Shown here: one piece after another, positions 1 through 11,500 of the stretch
Layout: each line of letters starts with the position of its first letter
Numbering within the stretch: the first letter of the stretch is position 1
Made by a program: the position numbers and the translations under genes
From: Gnetum montanum
Lineage: Eukaryota > Streptophyta > Gnetopsida > Gnetales > Gnetaceae
DNA length: 42,025 bases
Reading direction: 5' to 3'
NCBI GenBank assembly: GCA_015680685.1
Contig: MNCI01028811.1
Coordinates: 1 to 42,025, forward strand
Notes under the pieces: generated by a model
Database searches by the model: none
Seen by the model: the letters and a program-made list of their open reading frames with translations, nothing else
Told to the model about the DNA's origin: nothing

Positions 1-162
1 GTTGGAAAATGATCTAAACTACAATTGCAGGTATGATGCAAGTTGTAGTGGAAGTGATGTGCATTGCACTTGGAAAAATGTGAAAGTTGTAGATGTTCAA
101 AAATCTATGTGATGTACGTTAGATTTATAAAATTTTTTAGTTCATTAATTGTGCCAAATAAG

Positions 163-187
163 AAGAGAGAGAGAGAGAGAGAGAGAG
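163..187. repeat. (GA)n microsatellite
   Basis: Uninterrupted GA dinucleotides form about 12 units, preceded by AAGAA. Confidence 0.95.
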
Positions 188-2865
188 CATGCAGGCTCGC
201 TTGTTATAAACCATCAGAGTCATCAACATTGATCATTCATTACAACCTTAATTTCATAAGATCATTGTAGAACATAACATCCTTAAGGCAGAGTCTAAGA
301 TTTGATTAACTCAACCAAGATAGCCACAATCTCCATAGATGCTAGCATCAATATATGTCATAATCTCAAAGAACATACCATTAAGGCATGCCAAGACCAC
401 CCAGGGTATAAAGTTTCAATTTTTTGAAAACACCATGGTCAAGGACATGTTGTGGCATTTGGAATACAATAGTAACCATGAGGTAGAATTAGCCATAGAG
501 TTTTGGGAGATCTCATATTAGAAGATAGAGATCAACTACAATGCATAGCAAATGTGCTAACCTAAGAGAGAATTGAGGTGTACAAGAAACATGATTCACT
601 AAACTTGGCCTTGGCCTTATCATAAGGTGTGGTACAAGTCTACAAGTGAACACAAGATTCCACAAGGTCATCAAAAAATTAATACTTCTCATAAAATGAT
701 CATAATAGGAAATGCTACCCAAGCCTAAGAGGCTAAAGGATGTACTATCTGAGCCCATCCTAAGCCTAAGGTTTTAGACCATCAAGAGTAAAATCCAAAC
801 TATAACATTCTAATCTAAAAACCTATCTCTCCACATATATTGTCTCTAAAACACCATATCCACTGAAAATTGTCATCAAAACTAGCCAAGCAAAACACAA
901 ATGCAACAAATAAATAATGTAAAAGCACCATTTCAAGATCCATCACCTACCATAGTAAGAACTCAAGGCATTAGTCACTCTTTGGCCATTAGTATCTTGC
1001 ATGGTCAAGGATACTACTCTATGCCTTCTACTCATCCAAATATTTGAAGGGATTCAGAACTGATGATAGTCCTTCGTAAGTTCCCATCCAAAGCACTAAG
1101 AGGTAAAAAAATCATGATGCATCAATTGTTCCATTATAGCATTTATATTGATAAATCCATAATCGAATGTTAGGAATCTAAGATCAAGTAACCAATTCAT
1201 AGAGGTTTTAAGAATACTTATCTTCCCAAAAAACATAGTGCTTATAGAATTAACTGAGGTCCCCACTGTCTTAACCTTTTCTATACCTGTGCTACCTACT
1301 AGGCTGAGACAGTAGCTTAGAAACAAGAGAGTTAGCAGGGGTTATGTATAGCATATTAGCCATCAAATGCATCTACTAAGCATGAGCAAAATCACCTAAG
1401 ATATAATAATCTTAAAATGCTACAGAGAGTAAGATCTCAGCTACATACATAGAGATCAATCATGCAAAAATTACATTAGTAATTTAGATATACTCACACA
1501 AAAGAAACAAGTGTGAGGCATACCAATGAGAATGAACTAGAATATTTTTAAAATTCCAAAGATCCATAATCATCAATGGTACCCAACTATTGATACTAGT
1601 TTCCAACTAGAACCAAGGTCTCAACATGTCCACAAGAGAGCCTAGGTATAAAAAAATTTATAACCTCGTCCAATCATATACAGAGGAAGACTGAGATCTA
1701 ACCAACAATAAGTCTTAACAACAAGAGCTTTCAATACACATTGCCAAAACCATCATCAAAGAGGATGTGACCTCTAAAGAAGACACTCAACAAGAGAGGT
1801 GAAGTCTCAAAAGAGAATAAAATTAGAAACAGCCTACCCCAAGAGGTCTTGAAAACATCAATCCACATAAAAATGTCTTAAGGTATATGTTAACATCTGA
1901 GCAAGTGATGCCACAAAGCCTAGGGCAAACACAATCAAACCACAAAAAGGAAACATAATACTAAATAATTCGCAACAATGGTACTTGAACCCAAAGCATA
2001 AGAGGGCATCAAAACAAGGACCACATCAAAACTAGTCTAGAAGGAGCACCCAAGGCCTCAAGAAGCACCCTCATCAATCATCCATACAGCAAACCCAAGC
2101 ATTCAACGAAGCTACAACTAAGCCACGAGAAGCACAAAACTTTGCGATAACAAGAAAAAGATGGAGCAAATGTAATAGAAAAAAGACATTTATACACAAC
2201 TAGACAAATATACAATTGTAAACACAAATGTACATTAGTTTGTTGATGATGATCTTTGTCCACCTAAATGAAGGCTCACCAAAAGTACATGTCCAAAGAC
2301 CCTCAATCCTGAGGCACCTAGGCAAAATTATGGCCTAGTATGTAAATCCCACACTTACTGTATCTAAGATAAGTAGGGGGAGTGCACAAGTATCGCATCC
2401 TACACATTCCAAATAATGACATCCTAAGACATGTCATCTAGATAGAGACCAAAGCAAAGATCAAGTCCAATTCATTCCAAATGAATCACTAAAGACCCAA
2501 GATGAAAGCTCATTGAACAACTATTTATGTATTACCAATAGAACTTCCATTAGCCATACTGAAACAAAGCCATAGCTTGTACAACCATCAAAGAATCCCT
2601 AGTAGAGGAAAGCACAACAAATGCAACCATACCTATCTACAAGAATGTCCAAATTGCAAAGGTTACAAGCATAAAAAAAATGGCTCCAAAACAAAAATCT
2701 TATAGGGGCCTTATCATAAGGGCAACCCATTGGCAAATACAAGAAACAAGACCAACATGATCCAATATCAACAATGATATCCAACTAGAAGGCCCATGGA
2801 TAAGAAACCTTAAGGGCATAGTATCCAGGGAGAACGTCACACTTATTACAACGCATCAAAGAACA

Positions 2866-2876
2866 CTTTGATACCA
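2866..2876 (-). other. Primer-binding site of E0 (initiator tRNA-Met type)
   Basis: On the minus strand it reads TGGTATCAAAG, against the usual plant site TGGTATCAGAG. It lies two bases inside the LTR edge at 2879, the usual spacing. Confidence 0.5.
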
Positions 2877-2878
2877 TT

Positions 2879-3316
2879 TGTAAAAATGTTGTCCCAATGT
2901 TGTCCAACACACCAAGGAATTCCCTTAGATCCAATGGACTTCGGGTAGAAGACCTAGGGATTACACTTCTAAGAGAGCATGACTACCACTTCAATAACTT
3001 AAAAGGGAGCATGCAATGCATTAACTTCACATATATTAGGTATATGCCTCTAGGGGAATATCTACAACTCCAAACAAGGACTAGCAAACAATTACACAAA
3101 CAACATTGTAAACATCGTCGATAGAAGGATGACGATATATCTATAGGGGATGCATTACCCTCAAGGCCCTGATGATCTAGTACAAGGTTCAATGCAGCAT
3201 TGCACCTAGACTATCTAATCTAGACTACCTACATATATGTGATCACTGCAGAATTAGACCCCATGTACTTCTACTAGCATGAGGATAAAATAAAGACTAA
3301 AAGTGGGGGGATAACA
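2879..3316 (-). repeat. 5' LTR of E0 (438 bp)
   Basis: The plus strand starts TGTAAAAATG and ends GGGGATAACA, so on the element's own strand it begins TGTT and ends ACA, the LTR canon. The primer site sits immediately left. The second LTR is not in the window, so length and target duplication cannot be confirmed. Confidence 0.5.
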
Positions 3317-3830
3317 GGGTGGAGTCCTATTGCTGCTTAGAACTACTAAGTCGGAATGGACTTTTTAACACTTGAGTGCCATGTATGAATACCTTAGAGT
3401 GTTCCATGGTCCCCAAGGCATAGAGAGGAGCCAGGGAAACCTCTACTCTAAGACATCTCTTACACCTGATGTATCTTTGTTTTTTAATCTGCTTTTTATT
3501 TGTTCCTTTTCCCTTTAGCTGCAACTCTCAAGGTAGTTTGTTATGGCTTGAATACTTGTTTTGTTTAGCCATTTTTGCCTCCACCCCCAACATTTTTGAA
3601 TATTTTTATTGGGTATCTTCCTCCACTTTGACAATCTCCTTTTTTGTGATTAGCTTTTTTGTCACTTTGAATGAAGTTTTTCTGAAAACTTAAAAAATAA
3701 TACTTTTGGATTTCATCTAATAAAAGAGAATAGGATAGGATGCAGCATATTGTGCTACTCACAAAGGAATTTATGCCACATCTTTTACCCAGTTCTTTAC
3801 AAGCTAACATCTTCACCCTCACTAAAAGTT
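3317..3830. other. Unannotated stretch between E0 and the gene island
   Basis: There is a T-rich segment at about 3470-3680 and no coding frame or repeat that I recognise. Confidence 0.5.
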
Positions 3831-4403
3831 GAAGCCGTCAAAACAAGTGTAAGCTCGGTTCGATCTTAATGAAAGACAAACCCAACGAAGCTTGTGATCA
3901 CCGACATTGACTTGGCCGTCTCATTCCGTTTCATTCTGCATTTTCCTTTCCTTGTGCCTGCTCCTTCTCTTGCTTGCTCTGTGACACTCACTTTTCAGAC
4001 TCCATCATCAAACCGAATCAAAAGTGAAGCGGCTTCTCTGTAAATCTCAATTACACGTAATACAATGCAGCGGCGTGCACCATTCATTTTCTCGTGACGA
4101 GCGCACTGTACGGAATGCTAACGTCATCGCCGACGTGTCCATGGCGCTGCTATTCCTAGCCATGGCCATTGCCGTCAGTCATGTATCGTAATGAAGAAGC
4201 TGTTCCTCGTAAATAAATTATTGTTCGTTCTTACCGGTTTCCCTGCACATACATCCAGATCCACGATTCTCAGCGTACGAGAGTAAATCTTCTTCTTAGT
4301 TATTTGATTCAGCATCATCGCTGAATTGGCCACATTTTGAAAGCTTGCACAAGCACAACTCCGCCGAAGAAGCTTATCCCATCCTGCTGCACTTGATGAC
4401 AAA
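3831..4403 (+). promoter_or_regulatory. Putative HIPP promoter and 5' leader
   Basis: Base composition shifts to GC-richer, CpG-containing sequence compared with the AT-rich repeats around it, as expected for an unmethylated plant promoter. A TAACGTCA element (4119-4126, TGACG/bZIP type) and an ACGTGTCC element (4133-4140, ABRE-like ACGT core) lie about 270 bases upstream of the ATG. I see no convincing TATA box, so the transcription start is unknown. The motifs are seen directly; their activity is inference. Confidence 0.5.
4141..4286 (+). other. Two overlapping upstream ORFs ahead of HIPP
   Basis: ORF 1 (4141-4191) starts in a favourable context (CCATGGCG) and encodes 16 residues, MALLFLAMAIAVSHVS. 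Its TAA shares one base with the ATG of ORF 2 (4191-4286, 31 residues starting MKKLFLVNKLL). Both are hydrophobic at the N terminus. They matter only if transcription starts upstream of 4141, which the sequence does not show. Chance ORFs are the alternative. Confidence 0.25.
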
Positions 4404-5196
4404 ATGTCGGAGCCTCAGGTACGCGTTTGCGTTTCTTTCTTCTCGCTATATTTTTGATCTTTCAGCCTGTTTGATGTTCGAGCTTTAATCTTGAAGAACT
4501 GCATATTTTCCATGTATCTCTATCCGCTATCTTTTCATCGATACTTGATGATCGGATGCTTTTCGGTCTTAATGTAACCTTCCTTTTGAACGCGTCTGTG
4601 TGTCTGGTTATCTTAAGAATTATTTTAAGGCTCTTATCCGATCTCTGTCTAGATTTTGCTCGCGGTTGGACGAATGATCGTGCCTGTGGTTGCAGAAAGT
4701 CATTTTAAAAGTGGAGTTGAACTGCGAAAAATGCAAGCGGCGAGCACTTAGCACGGCCGCGGAGATTGAAGGTTCTGTGATTGATTGTCCTTTTGCACTG
4801 AAAGATCTGAAAGGGCTTGGCTGGATGTTGTATTTTGTGCTTTATAATTTTATTGTGTGGTCTAATTACACTTATTTGACAGGCGTGATATCGGTAGCCT
4901 TGGATAAGGACTCAAAGCTTGTTGTAATTGGCAATCGAGACACGGTGAGGCTGGCTCAAGCGCTTAGAAAGTATGGATATGCCCAAGTGCTGAGCGTAGG
5001 GCCGGCCAAGGACAAAGAAGCTGCCAAGCCCAAACAAGACGCTCCAAAACAGGATCCTCCGACTTCGAATAAAAAGATCGATTCTGCTGCTGCTGCTGCT
5101 CCTCCTCCTCTTCCGCCCCGCCAAGACTTCATTCTCCTCGTTCCCAGCTGCACGTATTTCAGCGATGAGAATCCCAATGCTTGTGTCATCTGTTAA
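4404..5196 (+). CDS. Heavy-metal-associated isoprenylated plant protein (HIPP), 3 exons
   Basis: Exons 4404-4418, 4696-4771 and 4883-5196 give 134 residues. The first exon encodes only MSEPQ. Intron 1 (277 bp, GT...GCAG) and intron 2 (111 bp, GT...ACAG) have consensus ends. Residues about 5-70 form one HMA domain (ferredoxin-like fold) with its CxxC metal site at NCEKC, followed by GVISVALD and KLVVIGN strands and a LAQALRKYGYAQVL helix. A Lys/Pro/Ala-rich linker follows, with PPPLPP at about residue 104. The protein ends CVIC, a CaaX box. HIPPs of this layout are known as metallochaperone-like, membrane-tethered by a prenyl group, and linked to metal detoxification, stress and pathogen-effector targeting. 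The specific metal and role here are not shown. Starting at the ATG of 4404 supplies the short first exon typical of the family. No frame break is seen. It is the only intact gene of the window. Confidence 0.88.
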
Positions 5197-5262
5197 GCTT
5201 TCATTTCCTGCTCGTTGTTTAAAATTGCGTTAGATTTGACCGCTGATTATTAGCCTATTATC

Positions 5263-5268
5263 AATAAA
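5263..5268 (+). terminator. Poly(A) signal of HIPP
   Basis: AATAAA lies 67 bases after the HIPP stop. Decayed retrotransposon coding sequence starts within about 20 bases downstream, so the transcript should end almost exactly at the transposon edge. Confidence 0.7.
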
Positions 5269-5282
5269 AGTCCTCTTACCTT

Positions 5283-5900
5283 CCATCACGTAAACATCTT
5301 AATATGTTCAATAAGGATTTATTCACTACCTTCGTTTAGCCATTAGATTATGGATGATATGCATTAGAAAAATTCAACTTTGTCCTTGAAATTTTCCAAA
5401 GGAACCTCCAAAAGTGACCAGGGAATTTGGAGTCTCTGTCACTAACAATATTCAAAGGAATTCCATGCAACTTCACAACATGGTGGAAAAACACATTTGT
5501 AACAAGAGAAGCACCACTCACCTTCTTACATAGAATGAAGTGTATCATCTTGGAGAACTTGTCCACAACAACAAAAATTACATCATTTCCACTTTTGGTT
5601 TTTGGAATACCACTCACAAAATCCATAGACACACTTTCCCATGGACCCTTGAAAATTGTTGAAGGCATATAATATCCATCCACTCCTTTACCTTCTTTGA
5701 ATTCTTAATAAGTCAAACACTCCATAAATTTTGAAACCTTAGTTGCCATAAGAGGCCAAAAATAGTACCTACCCATAAGTTCCAATGTTTTATCCTTGCC
5801 CATGTGACCTACCATGCCACTACAATGCTTTTAAAACAATTTTTTCCCCCTAAAATCACAATTAGAAACACATAACTTTTGATTTTTAAATAACATTTCA
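5283..5900 (-). pseudogene. G1 integrase (zinc finger and core), broken
   Basis: Right to left: an H2C2 zinc-finger remnant (HCSGMVGHMGKDKT) with its last cysteines altered by a Tyr and a stop, then the catalytic core. The core keeps SMDFVSGIP and SDRDSKF, which hold the two catalytic aspartates. In the region after AYHP the frame has two TAA stops and the catalytic glutamate position reads Lys. Homology fades after the segment resembling SLLNILRCL. Enzymatically dead. Confidence 0.85.
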
Positions 5901-6019
5901 TCTGGAATATGATAGTTCCTCTGTTGGTCTATCCTACTCAATAATGGCTCTCTGAGGCTTCTCCAAACCTATCCAAAATCAACATCATGTTCATACAAAT
6001 CAACAAAATCACCCATACC

Positions 6020-6510
6020 TTCTACATGATGTACGCTAAAATTAACCATGTACCTTGGACAATGCCTTAGCTACCACATTAGCCTTCCTATTTTTGTGCT
6101 TCAACACAAAATTGAACTCCTATAACTGTGTAATCCACTTCATGTGCTTTGCACTCAACTTCTTTTGTGAGTTTAGAAATTGAAGTGCTTTGTGGTTGGC
6201 TATCAAAGTGAACACCAATAATGTCTCTAATGCTTGATTGCTTGAAGAATAGCATACAACTCTTTTTCATATATACTATAATTTTTCCTTGACTCATTCA
6301 ACTTCTCTAAAAAGATAGTAAAAGGCATACCCTCCTGTGAAAGTACGCCACCAATGGTAAGTTCACTTGCATCCACATCCACCTAGAAAGCTTATGAAAA
6401 TCTAAAATTGCAAGCACCAGATCACTAGTAATTTTTGCTTTCAACAAGTTAAAGCTTCCTTGGATTTTATTTTTCCACCTAAATTCTTTATTTTTCTTCA
6501 ACAAAGCAAA
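6020..6510 (-). pseudogene. G1 RNase H, broken
   Basis: Segments typical of Gypsy RNase H are present in shifting frames: a linker resembling FRWKNKIQGSFNLLKAKI, then VDVDASELTIGGVLSQ around the first catalytic Asp, then SRKNYSIYEKELYAILQAIKH around the Glu, and KANVVAKALS near the end. The expected Asp of the last motif reads Lys. Several stops and at least one frameshift. Confidence 0.8.
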
Positions 6511-6589
6511 CATAGACCATGAAATACCACTAAAATTTTTTATGAATTATCTATAAAAACCTGCTAAACTAAGGAATGATCTTACCTCC

Positions 6590-7260
6590 CCAACATTCTT
6601 AGGAATTAGCTAATTCGTAATAACCTTCACCTTGGTAGCTTTCATTTGAATTTGGTTTTTTAGAAGCCACATGTCCCAAAAATGTGATTTTCCTCTTGAA
6701 GAAATGACATTTCTTCACATTGATGACCAACTGTGCCTTCTCCAACTTAAGACACACCATCCCTAAGTGATACAAGTGCTCTTCCTCATTAGACCTATAT
6801 ACTAAAATATCGTCAAAAAAGACAATACAATACATACTAATCAAATCTTTTGGTATATTATGCATCATTCTTATGAATGTAGCAAATGCATTCATGAGCC
6901 TAAATGGCATCACCAACCACTTAAATAATTTATCAAGTATCTGGAACATTGGCTTTCATTCATTACAAGGCTTGATTTTGATTTGATGTTAACAACTCTT
7001 CAAACCAATTTTGCTAAAAATTTCAGCATTAGTAAGGACATCAAGGATATCATCCATCCTTGGAATAGGAAACCTATACCTCATTATTACCCAATTTACT
7101 ACCTTGGAATCAATGCACAAACTCTATTTATCGGTGTCCTTCTTTGACACTAGCAACACTAGAACTACACAAGGTAAAATGGATTCACTTATGAAACCAT
7201 TTGCAACTAACTCCTTTACTTGCCTTTGCAATTCAGTGCTCTAATCTGGTACCATCCAAT
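6590..7260 (-). pseudogene. G1 reverse transcriptase, broken
   Basis: The palm motif is seen as IVFFDDILVY, where the usual YxDD has become FFDD. The fingers and palm are recognised from RYRFPIPRMDD, LFKWLVMPFRLMNA and KKCHFFKRKITFLGH. The catalytic Asp normally following FSKI reads Gly (FSKIGLKS), and stops follow directly. Non-functional. Confidence 0.85.
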
Positions 7261-7509
7261 AAACCATCTCATTTGGAATGGTAGCATCATGAATAAAATC
7301 AATTTGATGTTATAAATTTCTTCTTGGTGGTGATTCATCCAATTCCCCCTTGAATACCTTGTGAAATTTCTCCTTCATTCCTAGCACACCTATTGCAAGT
7401 TTGACCTACACATCATCATGGTTGGTAATAACTATTATCACGACAATAAAAGAAAAACCTATTTCATCATGTTCCTTAATGTATTCTCTCTATCCTAGAA
7501 GAATTAAGG

Positions 7510-7900
7510 AAACATTTAATAAGCTTTGCTACCTCATTTGTTCAGTTGTCATGGGAATCAACTTATGGATTCCATTAGATCTAGCTATAGTCCATACATT
7601 TCTTGCTTCATCAAACTAAGCACCATTGTCAAAATTCCAAGGTCTACTAAGAATTACATTAGCACAATCTATTGGAAACATATCATACTTCACAACATCA
7701 TGAAAACCTAAAATTTTAAATAACAAAGTACATTATTCCCTCACCACTTGAGAAAACTATCTAGATAACGAATGCACTTTATAGGATCTAGGATGGGGAT
7801 TAGTTACTAAACCCAATCTAAAAACTTCCCTCAAAGAAATAATGTTTTCTTGGGCTCCTCCATCAATCAAAACATGAATCTATTTCCCACCAAGCAAACA
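7510..7900 (-). pseudogene. G1 retropepsin-like protease, broken
   Basis: The active-site motif reads VLIDGGAQENIIS near 7864, the D-G-G form common in plant Gypsy elements. Downstream lies a segment YDMFPIDCANVILSRPWNFD, matching the conserved C-terminal part of these proteases. Several stops interrupt the frame. Confidence 0.75.
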
Positions 7901-8059
7901 TCTAGCTCCAATATGAAATAATAGTGTTCTATTAGAATGATCTCCTCTATTCACATTCCCCATAAATGCACAAGAATTTAAGTTAGAAACTTTCTTAATT
8001 TTTGGAACATTAGGATTACCTCTTTGAAGAGCTTGACTTGATGTCTCCTCCACCTCTAT

Positions 8060-8990
8060 GGTTTTCACATCTTTGCCCTTGGTTGTCTTGTGAAGTGGAC
8101 ATTTCCATTGCGTGTGTTCCCATTATCCACACTTGAAGCATTGAATCTTTGATGAACTGCTACTTTGATTCTTACCTCCCTTGCTTTGGACCTTCTTGGC
8201 CTTACCCTTCTTATCACATATTTTAGTCTTCTTGTCATGGTTTTCATCCTTGTCTTCAAATTTGAACTTGGATTCCTTTCCAAATTTAGATTCCTTCTTC
8301 TTCCCCTTGGAAGTTTTTTTGCTCCTATTTCCAAATCCACTTAATTTCTTTTTAGCCTTGAGTACCAAATCATAAGCTTCATCTAGAGTTCTTGGCTCAT
8401 AAAAAGAAAACGCCTCCTAATATGCCATTTTGAGACCTCCTAAAAGATTAAAGCTTGTTCATACTCCTCCCAATTTACTTTAGCTTGATGGAATAGATCA
8501 CAAAATTTGATGTAGAATTATTTGATATCCTTGTCACCTTGCCTTAGGAATTTCAACTTCATGATAGTCTCTTGTCTCTAACAAGACTATTCAAATTCTC
8601 TTTTCAACTTGTATTTCATCAAAGGTCAATCTCTAATGGGTTTACTATTTTATCTTTCATAACCTTGGGGCTCCTTTTCCAACTAATAGAAGTCATATCT
8701 TCTAATCTAAATTTAGCAATAGGTATCTTCAAGCTATTTGGTACCTCTTCCAACTCAAAATGCTTCTCAAGTACCTTCAACCAACTTAAAAAGCATTGGT
8801 GCTATCTACATCATTGAAAGTCTTCAACTCTATGTACAAAACTTTGGCAACATTTCTAAACACTCTAGTGAGTCTTGCTTCATCTTCCTCATCAAGATTT
8901 CCTAGAGAATAAGTAGTTACCATCGTTGGAGCCCTTAGAATTCTCACATGAGTAGGATTTTCTCCCATTGGAATCCTTAGCTAATGGATT
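8060..8990 (-). pseudogene. G1 gag with CCHC zinc knuckle, broken
   Basis: The start lies near 8968 (MGENPTHVRI). A Lys-rich basic segment (8123-8340) follows, typical of the gag C terminus, then a zinc knuckle CFKCG-stop-WEHTQWKC near 8105-8135. The knuckle keeps all four ligands but has a TAA stop inside it. The central part (8400-8790) is shattered by frameshifts. Confidence 0.75.
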
Positions 8991-9300
8991 CCTACACTTC
9001 CATATCTATATTGTCCTTCCTCATCATCTGCTCCATCTCCCCTTGGTTATGAAAATTCTTTATATGAAAGTGCATTTCTATCTTTATGTTAATTTCATCC
9101 AATTGAGCAACCATCTTTTGGAAGGTAAACTTCACACTTTCCATGTCTCTATTCAGGGCTTGAACCTATTTCTTCTTAGGTGTTGTCTAAAATTGAAAAA
9201 ATCCTCTATAAAATTCCAAGCAATAATCAACACAAAGTTCTTATGCCTCTAAAACCCTCTTAAACATAATATTAAAATTAGCTTCCAACACTATATTAAA

Positions 9301-9969
9301 ATCACCCCTCAACACTAAATCTAGATATTATGAAAAGATAATTACTTTTTGCTAGAAAACAAGAACAATAGTAATCTTCAATTATTCAAATAGAAGATTA
9401 CAATAGGGTTTCCAAAATTCACAAAACATCCAAACTTCTCAAAAATACTCAAAAGAAGCTGCAAAGCATGAGGCTCTACATCCACACACTAGTTGTTCTC
9501 AATGAAAGATACAACACAAGAGTGAGATTCAATTCAAAGAAGTAAACAAGAGATAATAATACATAAACCAATCCACATAGATTAACCCTGGAGTTGCAAC
9601 CACACATACACTCACTCAATGTGCTCTACCACACTCTTACCCAACTTTCTTGTTGGTGCAACAATTTACCATTAGCATGGAATAACTTTAAATTATAAGT
9701 ATAGGCTCAATTCTTCTCACATCACCATTAAGGAAAAGAAAGTTCTTAATAGAGGTAGCATAAATGTTTGAAGGAATGTTTAACAATATATTTCTTTGAG
9801 CTTGAACCCTCTTTTTAAGAGAGTAATTTGTGATAACATTTTCACCATTTATGGAGCTAAGGATAATTTTTTCTTTTGAATGAAGTATTACTATAAAAAT
9901 GAACCAGAGTTTGAGCTACCAAGTATTTGTTAAAATGAGTTTCAATTAAGAAATTCTAGAAAAAGCTTA
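9301..9969. other. Unassigned AT-rich stretch
   Basis: This may be the leader and lost 5' LTR of G1. I see no primer site, LTR edge or coding frame. Confidence 0.5.
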
Positions 9970-10136
9970 CTTACAATTAGTCACATTAGCTCATTTACCA
10001 GAAGGGGCTATTTGGGGGCATCTATGCTTGGGTGGCATAAGAGACCAACAACCACCTAAAATGAGTTTATTAAAGTTGTTTCGTATGCTAGAGTCATTCT
10101 TGATTTTGCCACAACAGCTTAATTGATGCTAAAATG
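9970..10136 (+). repeat. Left terminal repeat of element A
   Basis: Shares long runs with 12525-12690, about 80-85% identical by eye. It ends near GATGCTAAAA. Confidence 0.6.
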
Positions 10137-10159
10137 AAGGTGACATAAGTGGGAAAGCC

Positions 10160-11500
10160 CACTTATACATGACTACAGTCATAAATAGGTTTTCCCTCTC
10201 AAATTCAACTTTTGGGAGTTCATCAATATTGCTCATTTAAGGGCTATGACCAAAAGGTATAAGGAGCAATGTAATTTACCTCTAGTGAAGAAAAGAATTT
10301 ATTTAACAGTGAAGACTAAGAAGGATTATCATCCTAATGATACTAACATGGTCTATTTTAGAGCTTTTAATAAAGAGGTCAACCAAGCCAAGGAGGAAAC
10401 TCTAGTACAACTAAAGAAAATCTTATCAATGAAGTGCTGACCTTAGCTTGTGATACCCCTGTAATAGAAGTTTGTAGATGGATGGAGGATAGAGAGCATC
10501 CTCTGGCTAGAAATTTCTCAAAATATCACTTGATAATAATTGAGAAGAATTACTTCTCATGGATGTTGCTAGAGCTAGAAAGCGCTATCCTAGATGAAAG
10601 GTTTTCCCTCAATGGGGAAGAATGTGCCAGAGTAAAGACCCTAAGAAAATCAATGATTAATCAAGTACATGTAGAAAAAGAAAAAGAAAAAAAATTGCAA
10701 AAACAAAGATTAAAGGAGCTTCAACAACAACAATAACAATTGGAACAACAAAAACTGACAAAACAATAACAATACCAATAGCTTCTAGAGCTCCAAAAAC
10801 AACAATAGAAATAAAGGGAAGACTCATCTTCAACTCTTACTTTCTTCTTTGGATATTTAATGAACAGAGCAACTTAGTCATTTAAAATTAAAGAAAAATA
10901 AGGTAGAATTATACTAAGCTAGAAGCTTCCTACTAACCCTAAGATAGAGGCTAGAGTCATTTTCTAGTACAAGGAATATAACCCACAAACAAGAAAACAA
11001 AAGCTTGCAATGTCACATGGGGCAATGTCAAATACCATAGCTACTTTAATTAAGGATATGGAACATATAGTAGATAATAAGATAGCTAAATTACAAGAGT
11101 TTTTGCTACAAAATGAGTAGAAAATATCTAAGTTGTGAGGGGAAATGAAGAACTTAAAAGAGGAGAATGAACAGCTTAGCGCAATGGTAACTATCAAAGA
11201 ATCATTACTAGAAAATAAAGAGCAAGTGATAGCTCAATTGGAAGAAAGGCTAGCCATAATAAACTCTAAATTAGAGTAGGCTAAAAAGGGAAAATCTCCA
11301 AATTACTCTCATCTTGCCCTTTTGAGCTTTAAGGAAATAATTACTTAGATGGATTATGGAAAGGAGTGGATGAAAGAGATAGGAGAGAAGATTACAAAGA
11401 TGAGAGAGAAATAAGCCATGTTTACACAAATAGAAGAAAGGATTCAAGGATTATATGAACTAGCTACAAATAAGAGGAAGCAACTACCCTAGTATAAGGA
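10160..11500 (+). pseudogene. Element A reading frame, coiled-coil protein relic
   Basis: One theme runs through several frames. The N-terminal part (10246-10440, MTKRYKEQCNLPLVKKRIYL) and a second block (10434-10736, RWMEDREHPLARNFSKYHL) are followed by a Lys/Gln-rich tail with CAA repeats. Then come heptad-like stretches at about 11040-11280 (LKEENEQLSAMV, LEERLAIINSKLE), indicating a long coiled coil. Many stops are TAG or TAA where Gln fits the pattern. I do not recognise the family. It could be a non-autonomous gag-like protein or a captured host gene. Confidence 0.4.

Larger units (their letters stand above)
1..2878 (-). mobile_element. Internal region of minus-strand LTR element E0 (left end outside window)
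   Basis: I assign this stretch to an LTR element because a primer-binding site and an LTR lie at its right edge in minus orientation. The site reads CTTTGATACCA on the plus strand at 2866-2876, the complement of a TGGTATCA-type initiator-tRNA-Met site. No recognisable gag, protease, RT or integrase is visible in any frame, and the longest frames are under 85 codons. It may be a large non-coding (LARD-like) or very old element. The partner LTR would lie left of the window. Confidence 0.4.
5283..9300 (-). mobile_element. Ty3/Gypsy retrotransposon relic G1 (gag-PR-RT-RNase H-IN), no LTRs seen
   Basis: Read on the minus strand, the domains appear in the order gag, protease, RT, RNase H, integrase, which defines Ty3/Gypsy (Metaviridae). 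Every domain carries stops or frameshifts. The 3' end is lost: homology stops in the integrase C-terminal region at about 5283, against the HIPP gene. The right edge is uncertain because no primer site or LTR is visible between 9000 and 9970. Confidence 0.85.

Noticed and set aside
1096-1326. Minus-strand ORF of 76 codons inside E0
   Set aside because: No match to any retroelement or host domain I know; length expected by chance in AT-rich DNA.
4912-5189. Minus-strand ORFs of 70-77 codons
   Set aside because: Antisense shadows of HIPP exon 3; Ser/Ala runs are the complement of the coding GCT repeat and the Pro-rich linker.
10246-10736. Possible intact host gene
   Set aside because: The two frames are separated by stops, no splice sites join them convincingly, and the region lies between transposon terminal repeats that recur in copy B.
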